Source: Methylobacterium sp. 10
Lineage (GTDB): Bacteria > Pseudomonadota > Alphaproteobacteria > Rhizobiales > Beijerinckiaceae
DNA length: 64,000 bases
Assembly (NCBI RefSeq): GCF_000519085.1
Contig: NZ_KI912577.1
Span: forward strand, 1,989,331-2,053,330
Direction: 5' to 3'
Position 1 is the first letter of the stretch. Each line of letters begins with the position of its first letter. The notes beneath the pieces are model-generated. The model did no database searches. It was not told the origin of the DNA and saw only the letters and a list, made by a program, of their open reading frames with translations. The position numbers and the translations under genes are program-made. Positions 1-8,254 of the stretch are shown one piece after another.

Positions 1-2
1 AG

Positions 3-422
3 GCCATCCTCGCCCCCGTCTTCGCGCAGGTGCTGCTGATCTTCGTGCTGATGTTCTGGCTCGGACGGGTGCGTTTCGCCGAGATCAAGGCGGGTTCGGT
101 GACGGCCGGCGACGTCTCCATGGGCGAGCGGAACTGGCCGCCTCGCGCGCAGCGATCGGCCAACGCGTTCTCGAACCAGTTCGAGTTGCCGATGCTGTTC
201 TTCGCCCTGGTGCCGCTGGCGCTCTATACGAAGAAGGCCGATCTGCTCTTCGTCGTCCTCGCCTGGATTTTCGTGGCGTCCCGCGCCGTTCATGCGGGCG
301 TCTACGTCACCTCGAACCACGTCCCCTCCCGCTTTCGGGCCTATGCGCTCGGGGCGCTGGTGCTGCTGGCGATGTGGATCGTCTTCGCGGTGCGCATCTT
401 TCTCGCACCCATCGGACTATAA
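3..422 (+). CDS. MAPEG family membrane protein (5' end outside window)
   Basis: This is a small integral membrane protein of the MAPEG (membrane-associated eicosanoid/glutathione metabolism) type. About four hydrophobic segments are visible, together with the family's conserved stretch around RSANAFSNQFELPMLF and a later RAVHAGVY segment. The frame is open to the window edge, and the codons before the first GTG (position 30) still encode hydrophobic residues (AILAPVFAQ). The true start therefore probably lies upstream and this is the C-terminal ~140 residues. Bacterial MAPEG proteins of this size rarely have a known substrate, and none can be assigned here. Confidence 0.8.
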   Translation, partial: AILAPVFAQVLLIFVLMFWLGRVRFAEIKAGSVTAGDVSMGERNWPPRAQRSANAFSNQFELPMLFFALVPLALYTKKADLLFVVLAWIFVASRAVHAGVYVTSNHVPSRFRAYALGALVLLAMWIVFAVRIFLAPIGL

Positions 423-491
423 ACGCACGCCTGGAAAACCGCTTCCCTCATCCGATAAGGAGGGACGCTCATCGAGATTGAGGATCGTCCC

Positions 492-1430
492 ATGCGCGTG
501 CTCGTCGTCGGCGCCGGTGCCACCGGTGGATATTTCGGGGCGCGTCTCGTGGAGGCCGGGCGGGACGTCACCTTCCTCGTGCGGCCGGCGCGGGCGGAGA
601 AGCTCGCCGCCTCGGGCCTCACCGTGAAGAGCCCGGCCGGCGACATCCATATCGCGGAGCCCGCAACGCTCACCGCCGCCGATCTCGCGGCGGGCAAGGG
701 CGGAAGCTTCGATCTCGTTCTCCTCAGCTGCAAGGCCTACGACCTCGACGCTGCCATCGCCGACGTGTCCCCGGCCGTGGGCCCGGCGACGCTGGTGCTC
801 CCCGTGCTCAACGGCCTGCGCCATCTCGACGCCCTCGACGCCGCCTTCGGTCCGGAGCGGGTTCTCGGCGGCTCCTGCGCCATCGCGGCGACGGTGGGGG
901 GCGACGGCGAGATCCGCATGATGAGCCCCTTGCACACCTTCACCTACGGCGAGCGGGCAGGGGGGCGCTCCGAACGAGTGGAGCGGATCGAGGCGCTGAT
1001 GCAGGGCGTCACGTTCCAGGCGCGCCTCAGCCAGACGATGGTGCTGGAGATGTGGGAGAAATGGTCGTTCCTGGCCACGCTCGCCGGGGCGACCTGCCTG
1101 ATGCGCGCCACCATCGGCGATATCGTCGCCGCACCGGGCGGCCTCGCCTTCATCGAGGCACTGATGGAGGAGTGTCGCCGGATCGCGGAAGACGCCGGCT
1201 ATGCGCCGCGAGAGAAGGTGATGCAGAACACGCGCACCAGCCTCACCGCGGAAGGCTCGGCCTTCACCGCCTCGATGCTGCGCGACATCGAGAACAAGGC
1301 GCGGATCGAGGCCGATCACATCATCGGCGATCTCATCGCCCGCAGCCGCGATGGGGCGCACCCGATGCTCGACCGGGTCTACACCCATCTCAAGGCCTAC
1401 GAGAACCGCCGCGCCCGCGAGGCTGCCTGA
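492..1430 (+). CDS. panE: 2-dehydropantoate 2-reductase (ketopantoate reductase, PanE/ApbA family)
   Basis: This 312-residue protein belongs to the family that reduces ketopantoate to pantoate with NADPH in coenzyme A synthesis. The N-terminus has the Rossmann motif GAGATGGYFG (residues 7-16). The central LSCKAYD segment matches the family's conserved lysine region, and an all-helical C-terminal domain follows. Length is normal for the family (about 300). It lies 69 bp after the MAPEG gene. Alphaproteobacteria often carry several PanE paralogues, so the family call is firm but the exact substrate is inferred. Confidence 0.85.
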   Translation: MRVLVVGAGATGGYFGARLVEAGRDVTFLVRPARAEKLAASGLTVKSPAGDIHIAEPATLTAADLAAGKGGSFDLVLLSCKAYDLDAAIADVSPAVGPATLVLPVLNGLRHLDALDAAFGPERVLGGSCAIAATVGGDGEIRMMSPLHTFTYGERAGGRSERVERIEALMQGVTFQARLSQTMVLEMWEKWSFLATLAGATCLMRATIGDIVAAPGGLAFIEALMEECRRIAEDAGYAPREKVMQNTRTSLTAEGSAFTASMLRDIENKARIEADHIIGDLIARSRDGAHPMLDRVYTHLKAYENRRAREAA

Positions 1431-1459
1431 GCGGCGGCCCCGGACGGACGGTCGCTCAG
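1427..1459. terminator. Short hairpin spanning two convergent stop codons
   Basis: CTGAGCG (1427-1433) pairs with CGCTCAG (1453-1459). The stem contains the stop of the panE-like gene on the plus strand and the stop of the small lipoprotein gene on the minus strand. There is no T-run, so termination function is only inferred from the convergent position. Confidence 0.3.
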
Positions 1460-1626
1460 TAGCGCGGAGCCGGGGGCGGCGGCGGCGGGTTGCCATATTC
1501 GAGCTGCGTCTTGGCATCGTAGGGGCGCTGGGGCGGCGGCGTCAGGTCGACGGCGGGCGCGGTGGAGCAGGCGGCGACGCAGAGCAGGACGAAGCCCGCG
1601 AGAGTGAGATGAAGAATGGGGGACAT
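1456..1626 (-). CDS. Small proline-rich lipoprotein
   Basis: This is a 56-residue predicted lipoprotein. It has a hydrophobic signal segment ending in a lipobox (LLCVAAC, Cys about residue 20) and then a short mature part with two proline runs (TPPPQRP and PPPPPPAP). The start at 1626 is chosen because it places the signal peptide at the N-terminus; the frame is open further upstream, but those residues look non-coding. Convergent with the panE-like gene. No function can be assigned. It is too short and low in complexity for family recognition, but the signal/lipobox architecture is convincing. Confidence 0.6.
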   Translation of the reverse strand: MSPILHLTLAGFVLLCVAACSTAPAVDLTPPPQRPYDAKTQLEYGNPPPPPPAPRY

Positions 1627-1824
1627 GACGATTGCGAGGCTCCGGACGTTGACGCAGCGGGCTCGGGCGCAGCAAGGGCACGAGACGCGTCTGGCGCCCT
1701 GCCTGTCTGACGGCCGATCGCGCCGGAAGCTCGGCTGTATTGTGTCGGTCCCCGGCTCAAAGCGTGACCGTACCGCGGCAACGGCCATGGCCGGTCATGC
1801 TTCCCTAACCCTGAGGATTTCGTC

Positions 1825-3126
1825 CTGACCCCTCCCGCTCGTCTCTCCGCCGCCATCGAAGTGCTCGCCGACATCGCCGGCCGGCGCCGACCGGCCGCGG
1901 ACGCCCTCAAGGATTGGGGCCTCGCCCACCGCTTCGCCGGTTCCGGCGACCGTGCTGCCATCGCGAGCCTCGTCTACGACGCCCTGCGCCGGCGCGCCTC
2001 TTCCGCCTGGGTGATGGGGGAGGAGACCCCGCGCGCCATCCTCATCGGGATGCTGCGGCTGCAGTACGGACGTGCGGCGCCCACCATCGCCGAGCTGTTC
2101 TCCGGCGAGCGTTTCGCGCCCGATCCCCTGACCGATGCCGAGCGCAAGGCCATCTCGGAGGGCTCGCTGGCCGACGCGCCGGCCCATGTGGCCGGCGACG
2201 TGCCGGACTGGATCGTGCCTTCGCTCGGCCACCTGTTCGGCGATACCCTCCTCGATGAGCTGCGCGCTCTGGCCCGCCGCGCACCCCTCGACATCCGCAT
2301 CAACACCCTGAAGCGTGACCGCGAGGCCGCCCTGGCCGGGCTCGCGCATCTGGCGGCCCAGCCGACGCCCCATGCGCCGAACGGATTGCGCATTCCCCTT
2401 GGCGAAGACGGGCGCGGCCCCGCCTTGCATGTGGAGCCGGAATTCCTCGACGGCTGGTACGAGATTCAGGACGAGGGCTCCCAGATCGCCGGCGCCCTGA
2501 GCGGCGCGCGTGCCGGCGAGACCGTGGTCGATCTCTGCGCCGGGGGGGGCGGCAAGACCCTCGCCCTCGCGGCGATGATGCAAAATAGCGGACGGCTCAT
2601 CGCCACCGACGACGATCCGCGCCGGCTCGCGCCGATCCACGACCGTCTGCGCCGCTCCGGTGCCGAGGCGGAGATCCGGACCCCGCGCGGCGGTCGCGCG
2701 CGGACCGACGTGCTCGGCGACCTCGACGGCACCGTGGACCGGGTGGTGGTCGACGCGCCTTGCACCGGCTCGGGGACGTGGCGGCGCAATCCCGACGCCA
2801 AGTGGCGGCTGCGCCCCGGCTCCCTCAGCGCCCGCGTCACGGACCAGGCCGAGGTGCTCGACCGGGCCTCGCGCCTGGTGCGGCGGGGCGGGCGGATCAC
2901 CTACATCACCTGCTCCCTGCTGCGGGAGGAGAACGACGCCGCCATCGACGGCATTCTCGCGCGGGCGAATGGCGCTCTGACGGTTGTGCCGGCCGAGAGG
3001 GTCGCCGCCGACCATGCGCCGGGCCTCGCGGAGGTGGTGCGGTTCACCGAGCACGGCCTGCAGATGAGTCCGGCGCTCACGGGGACGGACGGGTTCTACG
3101 TCGCCACCCTGGAACGACGCGGCTGA
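1825..3126 (+). CDS. RsmB/NOP-family class I SAM-dependent RNA methyltransferase
   Basis: This protein of about 433 residues has an N-terminal NusB/RsmB-like helical domain followed by a SAM methyltransferase domain. Visible motifs are VVDLCAGGGGKTLALAAM (SAM binding), VDAPCTGSGTWRRNPD (conserved PC motif) and TYITCSLLREEN (the second, catalytic Cys). The family makes 5-methylcytosine in rRNA. The first conventional start is GTG at 1861, but coding-like sequence without any ATG, GTG or TTG extends upstream, and CTG at 1825 gives the residue pattern TPPARLSAAIEVLADI expected at the N-terminus. I therefore annotate from CTG 1825 and flag GTG 1861 as the alternative. Its stop overlaps the next start by one base. 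Confidence 0.8.
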   Translation: MTPPARLSAAIEVLADIAGRRRPAADALKDWGLAHRFAGSGDRAAIASLVYDALRRRASSAWVMGEETPRAILIGMLRLQYGRAAPTIAELFSGERFAPDPLTDAERKAISEGSLADAPAHVAGDVPDWIVPSLGHLFGDTLLDELRALARRAPLDIRINTLKRDREAALAGLAHLAAQPTPHAPNGLRIPLGEDGRGPALHVEPEFLDGWYEIQDEGSQIAGALSGARAGETVVDLCAGGGGKTLALAAMMQNSGRLIATDDDPRRLAPIHDRLRRSGAEAEIRTPRGGRARTDVLGDLDGTVDRVVVDAPCTGSGTWRRNPDAKWRLRPGSLSARVTDQAEVLDRASRLVRRGGRITYITCSLLREENDAAIDGILARANGALTVVPAERVAADHAPGLAEVVRFTEHGLQMSPALTGTDGFYVATLERRG

Positions 3127-4085
3127 TGCGCCTCGACCGCCGGACATTGGTCGCCGCAGCCGCGGCGATGCTGTCCGGCGGTGCGCAGGCCCGCGCCGAG
3201 ACGGTTCCGGCCCCGGGCACGAACCTCGACGTGATCGACCTGTGGCCCGGCCTGCCCCCCGGCGGCGGCGGTCCGATCGCGGCGGATGGGCGTTTCGACG
3301 AGAGCCGCGACGGGGTGATCAGCAACGTGGCGCGGCCCTGCCTCCTCGTCATGCGCGCGCCCCGGCCAAACGGGGCGGCCCTGGTCGTCGCGGCGGGAGG
3401 GGGCTATCGGCGCATCGATATCGGCAACGAGGGCATCCCGGTGGCGCGCTGGCTCGCTGCGGTGGGCATCACCGCCTTCGTGCTGATCTACCGCCTGCCC
3501 GGCGAGGGCTGGGCGGCCGGTGCCGACGCGCCGCTTCAGGACGTGCAGCGGGCGCTCCGCCTCGTCCGGGCGGGCGCCGTGTCCTACGGCATCGACCCCG
3601 AGCGGGTCGGCGTGCTCGGCTTCTCTGCCGGCGGGCACCTGATGGGGGAGGCGGCCATGCGCGCCTCTACGGAGACCTATGCCGGGCTCGATGCCAGCGA
3701 CGCGCTCTCGGCGCGGCCCGAACTCGCTGGGCTGATCTACCCCGTCATCACCCTGCTTCCGCCCTTTGACCGGACCTCCACCCGGCGCATCCTCGCGGGC
3801 GACCCGCCCGATCCGGTGAAGGCCTCGGCCTACTCGGTGGAGACGCATGTGCGCGAGAAGGCGCCGCCGACCTTCCTCGCCCAGGCCGCCGACGATCCCA
3901 TCGCCGTGGTGGACAACAGTCTTCTAATGTATTCCGCCCTGCGCGGCGCCCTGGTGCCCACCGAATTGCATCTGTTCGAACGCGGCGGCCATGGTTTCGG
4001 CCTCGGCGTGCCCGGCTCCCCGGCGGCGGCATGGTCCGGCCTGTTTCTCACCTGGATGCGCAGGCGGGGCTTCCTCCGCGCATGA
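3126..4085 (+). CDS. Secreted alpha/beta hydrolase (carbohydrate-esterase-like)
   Basis: This is a 319-residue alpha/beta-hydrolase. The N-terminus is a twin-arginine-like or Sec signal (MRLDRRTLVAAAAAML, cleavage likely near AQARA). Catalytic features are an oxyanion GGGY (91-94), nucleophile elbow GFSAGGH with Ser167, an acid in the AADDP segment and His in GGHGFG near the C-terminus. The DxWPG start of the mature domain and overall layout resemble BD-FAE/acetylxylan-esterase-like hydrolases. The start ATG overlaps the methyltransferase stop (TGATG), so the two are probably co-translated although functionally unrelated. The substrate is unknown. Confidence 0.8.
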   Translation: MRLDRRTLVAAAAAMLSGGAQARAETVPAPGTNLDVIDLWPGLPPGGGGPIAADGRFDESRDGVISNVARPCLLVMRAPRPNGAALVVAAGGGYRRIDIGNEGIPVARWLAAVGITAFVLIYRLPGEGWAAGADAPLQDVQRALRLVRAGAVSYGIDPERVGVLGFSAGGHLMGEAAMRASTETYAGLDASDALSARPELAGLIYPVITLLPPFDRTSTRRILAGDPPDPVKASAYSVETHVREKAPPTFLAQAADDPIAVVDNSLLMYSALRGALVPTELHLFERGGHGFGLGVPGSPAAAWSGLFLTWMRRRGFLRA

Positions 4086-4192
4086 GCGACCAGAGTCGGA
4101 TCGGCGATGGGCGCGCCCGATGCATGTGGGCGGCGCGCGACCTGCGGAACCTGCGCGTTGCACGGCGGCGGGGCCTCGTCTAACTCCGATCC

Positions 4193-5749
4193 ATGAATAC
4201 CGACCACGACAAGATCCTCATCGTCGATTTCGGCTCCCAGGTGACCCAGCTCATCGCGCGGCGGGTGCGCGAGGAGGGGGTCTATTGCGAGATCGTCCCC
4301 TTCACCAAGGCGTCGGAGGCCTTCGCCGAGTCGAAGCCCAAGGGCGTGATTCTGTCCGGCGGCCCCGAATCGGTGACAAGCGACGCCTCGCCCCGCACGC
4401 CCCAGGTCGTGTTCGATTCGGGCGTGCCTGTCTTCGGCATCTGCTACGGCCAGCAGACCATGGCCGCCCAACTGGGCGGTGAGGTCGAGGGCGGGCATCA
4501 TGCCGAGTTCGGCCGCGCCGAGATCGAGATCATTTCGGACTGTCCCCTGTTCAAGGGCGTCTGGCATGTGGGCGAGCATTATCCGGTCTGGATGAGCCAC
4601 GGCGACCGGGTGACCAAGCTCCCCGACGGCTTCACCACCGTCGCCCTGTCGAAGAACGCGCCCTTCGCGGCGGTGGCCGACGAGTCGCGCAACTACTACG
4701 CGGTCCAGTTCCACCCGGAGGTAGCGCACACCCCGCACGGCGCCCTGCTGATCCGCAACTTCGTGCGCGACATCGCCGGCTGCACCGGCGACTGGACCAT
4801 GGGTGCCTATCGCGAGGAGGCCATCGCCAAGATCCGCGCCCAGGTGGGCAAGGAGCGGGTGATCTGCGGCCTGTCGGGCGGCGTCGATTCCTCGGTGGCG
4901 GCGGTGCTGATCCACGAGGCCATCGGCGAACAGCTGACCTGCGTCTTCGTCGATCACGGACTGCTGCGCATGGGCGAGGCCGAGGAAGTCGTGCGGCTGT
5001 TCCGCGACCATTACAACATCCCCCTGGTCCACGTTCAGGCGCAGGAACTGTTCCTCGGTGAGCTGGAGGGCGTCAGCGACCCGGAGATCAAGCGCAAGAC
5101 CATCGGCCGCCTGTTCATCGATGTGTTCGACGAGGAAGCCAAGAAGATCGGGGGCGCTGCCTTCCTCGCCCAGGGCACCCTCTACCCGGATGTGATCGAG
5201 AGCGTGTCCTTCACCGGCGGCCCCTCGGTGACGATCAAGAGCCACCACAATGTCGGCGGCCTGCCCGAGCGAATGAACATGCAGCTCGTGGAGCCCCTGC
5301 GCGAATTGTTCAAGGACGAGGTTCGGGTGCTCGGCAAGGAACTCGGCCTGCCGGAAGCCTTCGTCGGCCGCCATCCCTTCCCCGGTCCCGGCCTCGCCAT
5401 CCGTTGCCCCGGCACCATCACCGCCGAGAAGCTCGAAGCACTGCGCAAGGCCGACGCGATCTATCTCGACGAGATCCGCAAGGCCGGGCTCTACGATACG
5501 ATCTGGCAGGCCTTCGCGGTGATCCTGCCCGTGAAGACCGTGGGCGTGATGGGCGACGGTCGCACCTACGACCATGTCTGCGCGCTTCGCGCCGTGACGT
5601 CGGTCGACGGCATGACGGCGGATTTCTACCCCTTCGACATGGCCTTCCTCGGCCGCGTCGCCACCCGCATCATCAACGAGGTGAAGGGCATCAACCGGGT
5701 GACCTACGACATCACCTCGAAGCCGCCTGGCACGATCGAGTGGGAGTGA
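4193..5749 (+). CDS. guaA: GMP synthase (glutamine-hydrolysing)
   Basis: This 518-residue enzyme converts XMP to GMP using glutamine and ATP, the last step of guanine nucleotide synthesis. The N-terminal class I glutamine amidotransferase domain shows the catalytic Cys84 in GICYGQQ and the His-x-Glu in FHPEVAHT. The ATP-pyrophosphatase domain begins with the P-loop-like LSGGVDSS near residue 230. The C-terminal dimerisation domain ends in the conserved KPPGTIEWE. Length and all motifs are canonical. It stands alone, about 100 bp after the hydrolase, on the plus strand. Confidence 0.98.
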   Translation: MNTDHDKILIVDFGSQVTQLIARRVREEGVYCEIVPFTKASEAFAESKPKGVILSGGPESVTSDASPRTPQVVFDSGVPVFGICYGQQTMAAQLGGEVEGGHHAEFGRAEIEIISDCPLFKGVWHVGEHYPVWMSHGDRVTKLPDGFTTVALSKNAPFAAVADESRNYYAVQFHPEVAHTPHGALLIRNFVRDIAGCTGDWTMGAYREEAIAKIRAQVGKERVICGLSGGVDSSVAAVLIHEAIGEQLTCVFVDHGLLRMGEAEEVVRLFRDHYNIPLVHVQAQELFLGELEGVSDPEIKRKTIGRLFIDVFDEEAKKIGGAAFLAQGTLYPDVIESVSFTGGPSVTIKSHHNVGGLPERMNMQLVEPLRELFKDEVRVLGKELGLPEAFVGRHPFPGPGLAIRCPGTITAEKLEALRKADAIYLDEIRKAGLYDTIWQAFAVILPVKTVGVMGDGRTYDHVCALRAVTSVDGMTADFYPFDMAFLGRVATRIINEVKGINRVTYDITSKPPGTIEWE

Positions 5750-5772
5750 TTCAAGCACGGCAGTGGCTTGAA
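5749..5772 (+). terminator. Hairpin immediately after guaA
   Basis: ATTCAAGC (5749-5756) and GCTTGAAT (5765-5772) form an 8-bp stem with an 8-nt loop starting at the guaA stop codon. No uridine run follows, so it could be an RNA-stability hairpin rather than an intrinsic terminator. Confidence 0.35.
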
Positions 5773-6007
5773 TTCTGGGCGCCATATTGGCGGGACCGTC
5801 AGGTATGGCGGGCGATGCATGCCTGCTTCGCCCCTGAAGCCGGTTAAAGCGTGCGAGTAGCTGGCCATGCGAGTTTTCAATCTGCTCGGGTTTATCTGAA
5901 CGCCGCCGTAGCGCTTCCCGATACTCTTGATGGCTATTGATGGTGCGACCCACCGCCCACCTCAAGTAACTCATCAATAAAAAGTATGTCGACAGAACGA
6001 ATTTTGG
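5773..6007. other. AT-richer spacer, no confident gene
   Basis: This spacer between guaA and the vapC remnant is lower in GC than its surroundings. On the minus strand a frame is open from an ATG at 5977 through to guaA. Its first 45 or so residues (starting MMSYLRWAVGRTINSHQEY) look protein-like, but I recognise no family and the frame continues into the guaA shadow. I treat it as possible remnant DNA of a degraded accessory region and do not call a gene. Confidence 0.3.
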
Positions 6008-6351
6008 TCAAATCGCTGCTCCGCGCGGCGAGTCGATGACATTAATGTCGAGGAAATCCTTTTCATTGTCGGTGACGACAGTGCAGCCGTGAGCCTCGGC
6101 CACGGCGGCGATGATGGTGTCGAGCGCGCTGCGCGGTCGTCCCTTTGTTTTGCCGGCCGCCAAGAGCCGAGCCCAAATCAGACCGGCTTTCCGTCGAAGG
6201 GCGGCACGCGACCGATGAACAGCGCCTGAGGGCCCTCTGGCCCGGCGAACCAAGCCTCAAGCTGATCGCGGCGATTGCTGGCTGGCTTCTCCAGAATTCC
6301 TCGACGGATTTTGGCGACGGTCAGCGGGGCTATGCAAAGGTCTTCGTCGTT
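6008..6351 (-). pseudogene. VapC-type PIN-domain toxin remnant, frameshifted
   Basis: Two minus-strand frames together encode the C-terminal two thirds of a PIN-domain ribonuclease toxin. The upstream part (6351 down to about 6190) reads DEDLCIAPLTVAKIRRGILE followed by a segment ending WFAGPEGPQALFIGRVPPFDGK. The next part continues in another frame as AGLIWARLLAAGKTKG, then SALDTIIAAVAEAHGC and VVTDNEKDF. Join point: a one-base loss in the short A-run near 6188-6192. The N-terminus with the first catalytic Asp is missing, a stop lies at 6352-6354, and no VapB antitoxin gene is visible on either side. It is therefore a dead toxin fragment in a degraded island. Confidence 0.75.
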
Positions 6352-6354
6352 TCA

Positions 6355-6568
6355 CTCGTGAGCGTCGTTTTTTCACGGTGGCGTGCTCGGCGCCGTAAGA
6401 GCGAGAGTATTTTTCAGTAAATTTTCAAAGACTTAACGTCATCGCTGGTTATAGGGTGGGTGTAGCCGCTCTGCTCTGGAGGTATGAGGCGCGGGACGCG
6501 ATGCGAAGCTGTGTTCATGAGCCGCTGGCAACGTATCCCCAGGCAGGATCGGAGAGGATGCCGGTGAC
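6355..6568. other. Spacer between vapC remnant and FUSC-like gene
   Basis: I see no gene here. The stretch is AT-richer around 6360-6450 (runs of T and A). It holds the promoter region of the plus-strand membrane-protein gene, with a purine-rich GGAGAGGA at about 6550-6557 that could serve as its ribosome binding site. Confidence 0.3.
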
Positions 6569-7105
6569 GTGGTCCGGGGTACCGCGACTGCGATGAGCCC
6601 GCTCCGACCCAGACCTGCTTCGGTCCAGTCCGCCCTGTTCGTCCTCCGTTGCACGGTCACGGCGATCCTGGCCTATCTCGGCGCCGCGGCGCTCGATCTT
6701 GGCCATCCAGTCTGGGCGGTGGTGTCGGGATTGGTCGTGTCCCAGGACGGCATCCGCGAGACACGAAACACCTTCCTCTGGCGAGCGGCGGGTACGCTCA
6801 TCGGCGCGGTCTTGGCCGTGGTCTGCGCCCGCCTGCTCGTGTTCCAGCCGGATCGTCCCCTGCCGGCCATGGCCACGGCGGTGGCGGTCACCGCCACGAT
6901 CGCCCGGCAATGGCCGGCATTGCGTGTGGCGATGTGGACTGCTGCCCTCATCCTCCTCACGGCCTCCACCGATCACAGTATCGTCCATACGGCGGTCCAG
7001 CGGACGAGCGAGGTCCTGCTCGGCGGGGCGATGGGGGCCGTCGTTCATCTCGTCCTCGGTCGCATCGTGTCCGAGCGGACCGATTATGGCGCTTCGTCAC
7101 CGTAG
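6569..7105 (+). CDS. FUSC-like / aromatic acid exporter-like membrane protein
   Basis: This is a 178-residue integral membrane protein with about six hydrophobic segments. It has the pattern typical of FUSC/aromatic-acid-exporter proteins: WAVVSGLVVSQDGIRETRN after the second helix, then RAAGTLIGAVLA, and a late RTSEVLLGGAMGA helix. It contains only the membrane module, with no cytosolic domain, so it is shorter than full exporters. The start is GTG 6569 with a purine-rich stretch upstream; ATG 6593 is an alternative. The role in transport is inferred from the family only. Confidence 0.7.
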   Translation: MVRGTATAMSPLRPRPASVQSALFVLRCTVTAILAYLGAAALDLGHPVWAVVSGLVVSQDGIRETRNTFLWRAAGTLIGAVLAVVCARLLVFQPDRPLPAMATAVAVTATIARQWPALRVAMWTAALILLTASTDHSIVHTAVQRTSEVLLGGAMGAVVHLVLGRIVSERTDYGASSP

Positions 7106-7172
7106 TGCGGGACGGGGCTTCGCGGACACCATGGGGGCCCTGAGGCGGTCCGCTGCCTGGATCCGAGGACCG

Positions 7173-8156
7173 TCACATCACCTCGATGCCCGCCCTCCCT
7201 CCGGCGGCATAGCGGTCGCCCGCCACCGCTATCGGTGAAAAGAGGGCGTCGAGCTCCGCGATCTCCGCCGTCGACAAAGCCAAGTCCATGGCTGCGGCAT
7301 TCTCCGCGAGCCGTGTCGCACGGCGGGTGCCGGGGATCGGCACCACGTTGGGTGCCTTGGTCACCAGCCAAGCCAGCGCGACCTGTGCCGCGGTGACCCC
7401 GCGTGCGGCGGCGAAATGGCCGAGCGCTTCGGCGAGGCACCGGTTCTGCGCCAGGGCCTCCCCCTGAAAACGCGGATTGCCCTTGCGGAAATCACCCGCG
7501 CTCAGGGCGTTCGGATCGATGGCGCCCGTGAGGAAGCCGCGCCCCAGGGGCGAATAGGCCACGAAGGTCACGCCGAGTTCGGCGCAGGTCTCCAGCATTC
7601 CATCCTCCGGCGTGCGGCTCCACAGGGAATACTCGCTCTGGACAGCGGCAATGGGATGGATGGCATGGGCGGCCCGCAAGGTCGCAGGGGACACTTCCGA
7701 GAGGCCGAGGGCCCCGACCTTGCCCGTCTCGACGAGCTTCGCCATGGCGCCGATGGTCTCCTCCAGCGGCGTCTCGGGATTGCGGCGGTGGCAGTAATAC
7801 AGGTCGATCGTCTCGACGCGCAGGCGCTTCAGCGAGGCGTCGCAGGCCGCCGCGATGTAGGCGGGGCTGTTGTCGATCCGGCGCGACCCGGCCGCATCGC
7901 GCACGATGCCGAACTTGGTGGCGAGCACCACCCGGTCGCGGCGACGCTGGAGAAAGCGGCCGAGCAGCTCCTCGTTATGGCCGAGCCCGTAGGTGTCGGC
8001 GGTGTCGAGGAAGTCGTAGCCGAAATCGAGCGCAGCGTTCAGCGTCTCCAGGGACACGGCCTCCTCCGTCGGGCCGTAGAATTCGGACATGCCCATGCAG
8101 CCGAGACCGGGGGCGGAGAGGGTGAGGCCGGTGCTGCCGAGGGGACGCTTCTGCAT
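7173..8156 (-). CDS. Aldo/keto reductase
   Basis: This 327-residue NADPH-dependent oxidoreductase has a TIM-barrel fold. The N-terminus reads QKRPLGSTGLTLSAPGLGCMGMSEFYGP, as in the AKR11-13-like group of one-electron-carrier-free reductases. The tetrad can be seen as Asp in LDTADTYG, Tyr in the same segment, Lys in VVLATKFG and His in LYYCHR. The C-terminal cofactor segment is VVPIPGTRRATRLAENAAA. The start at 8156 is preferred because upstream residues do not fit the family. It is divergent from the LysR gene (98-bp spacer), which probably regulates it. The substrate is unknown. Confidence 0.88.
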   Translation of the reverse strand: MQKRPLGSTGLTLSAPGLGCMGMSEFYGPTEEAVSLETLNAALDFGYDFLDTADTYGLGHNEELLGRFLQRRRDRVVLATKFGIVRDAAGSRRIDNSPAYIAAACDASLKRLRVETIDLYYCHRRNPETPLEETIGAMAKLVETGKVGALGLSEVSPATLRAAHAIHPIAAVQSEYSLWSRTPEDGMLETCAELGVTFVAYSPLGRGFLTGAIDPNALSAGDFRKGNPRFQGEALAQNRCLAEALGHFAAARGVTAAQVALAWLVTKAPNVVPIPGTRRATRLAENAAAMDLALSTAEIAELDALFSPIAVAGDRYAAGGRAGIEVM

Positions 8157-8254
8157 GGGACGCTTCCTGTTCGAGATCGAAGCGAAACCTGACAGGGCCG
8201 GGTTCATCGGATAAGCCGGACAATCCCGCATGAGCTGCTGAGCGAGTTTCACCA

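Noticed and set aside
3830..5977. A long minus-strand frame through guaA and its downstream spacer
   Set aside because: It is antisense to guaA with His/Asp/Gly-rich shadow composition; guaA is certain on the plus strand.
5749..6007. tRNA gene or attachment site after guaA
   Set aside because: No cloverleaf or direct repeat could be identified; guaA is a known integration site but no boundaries were seen.
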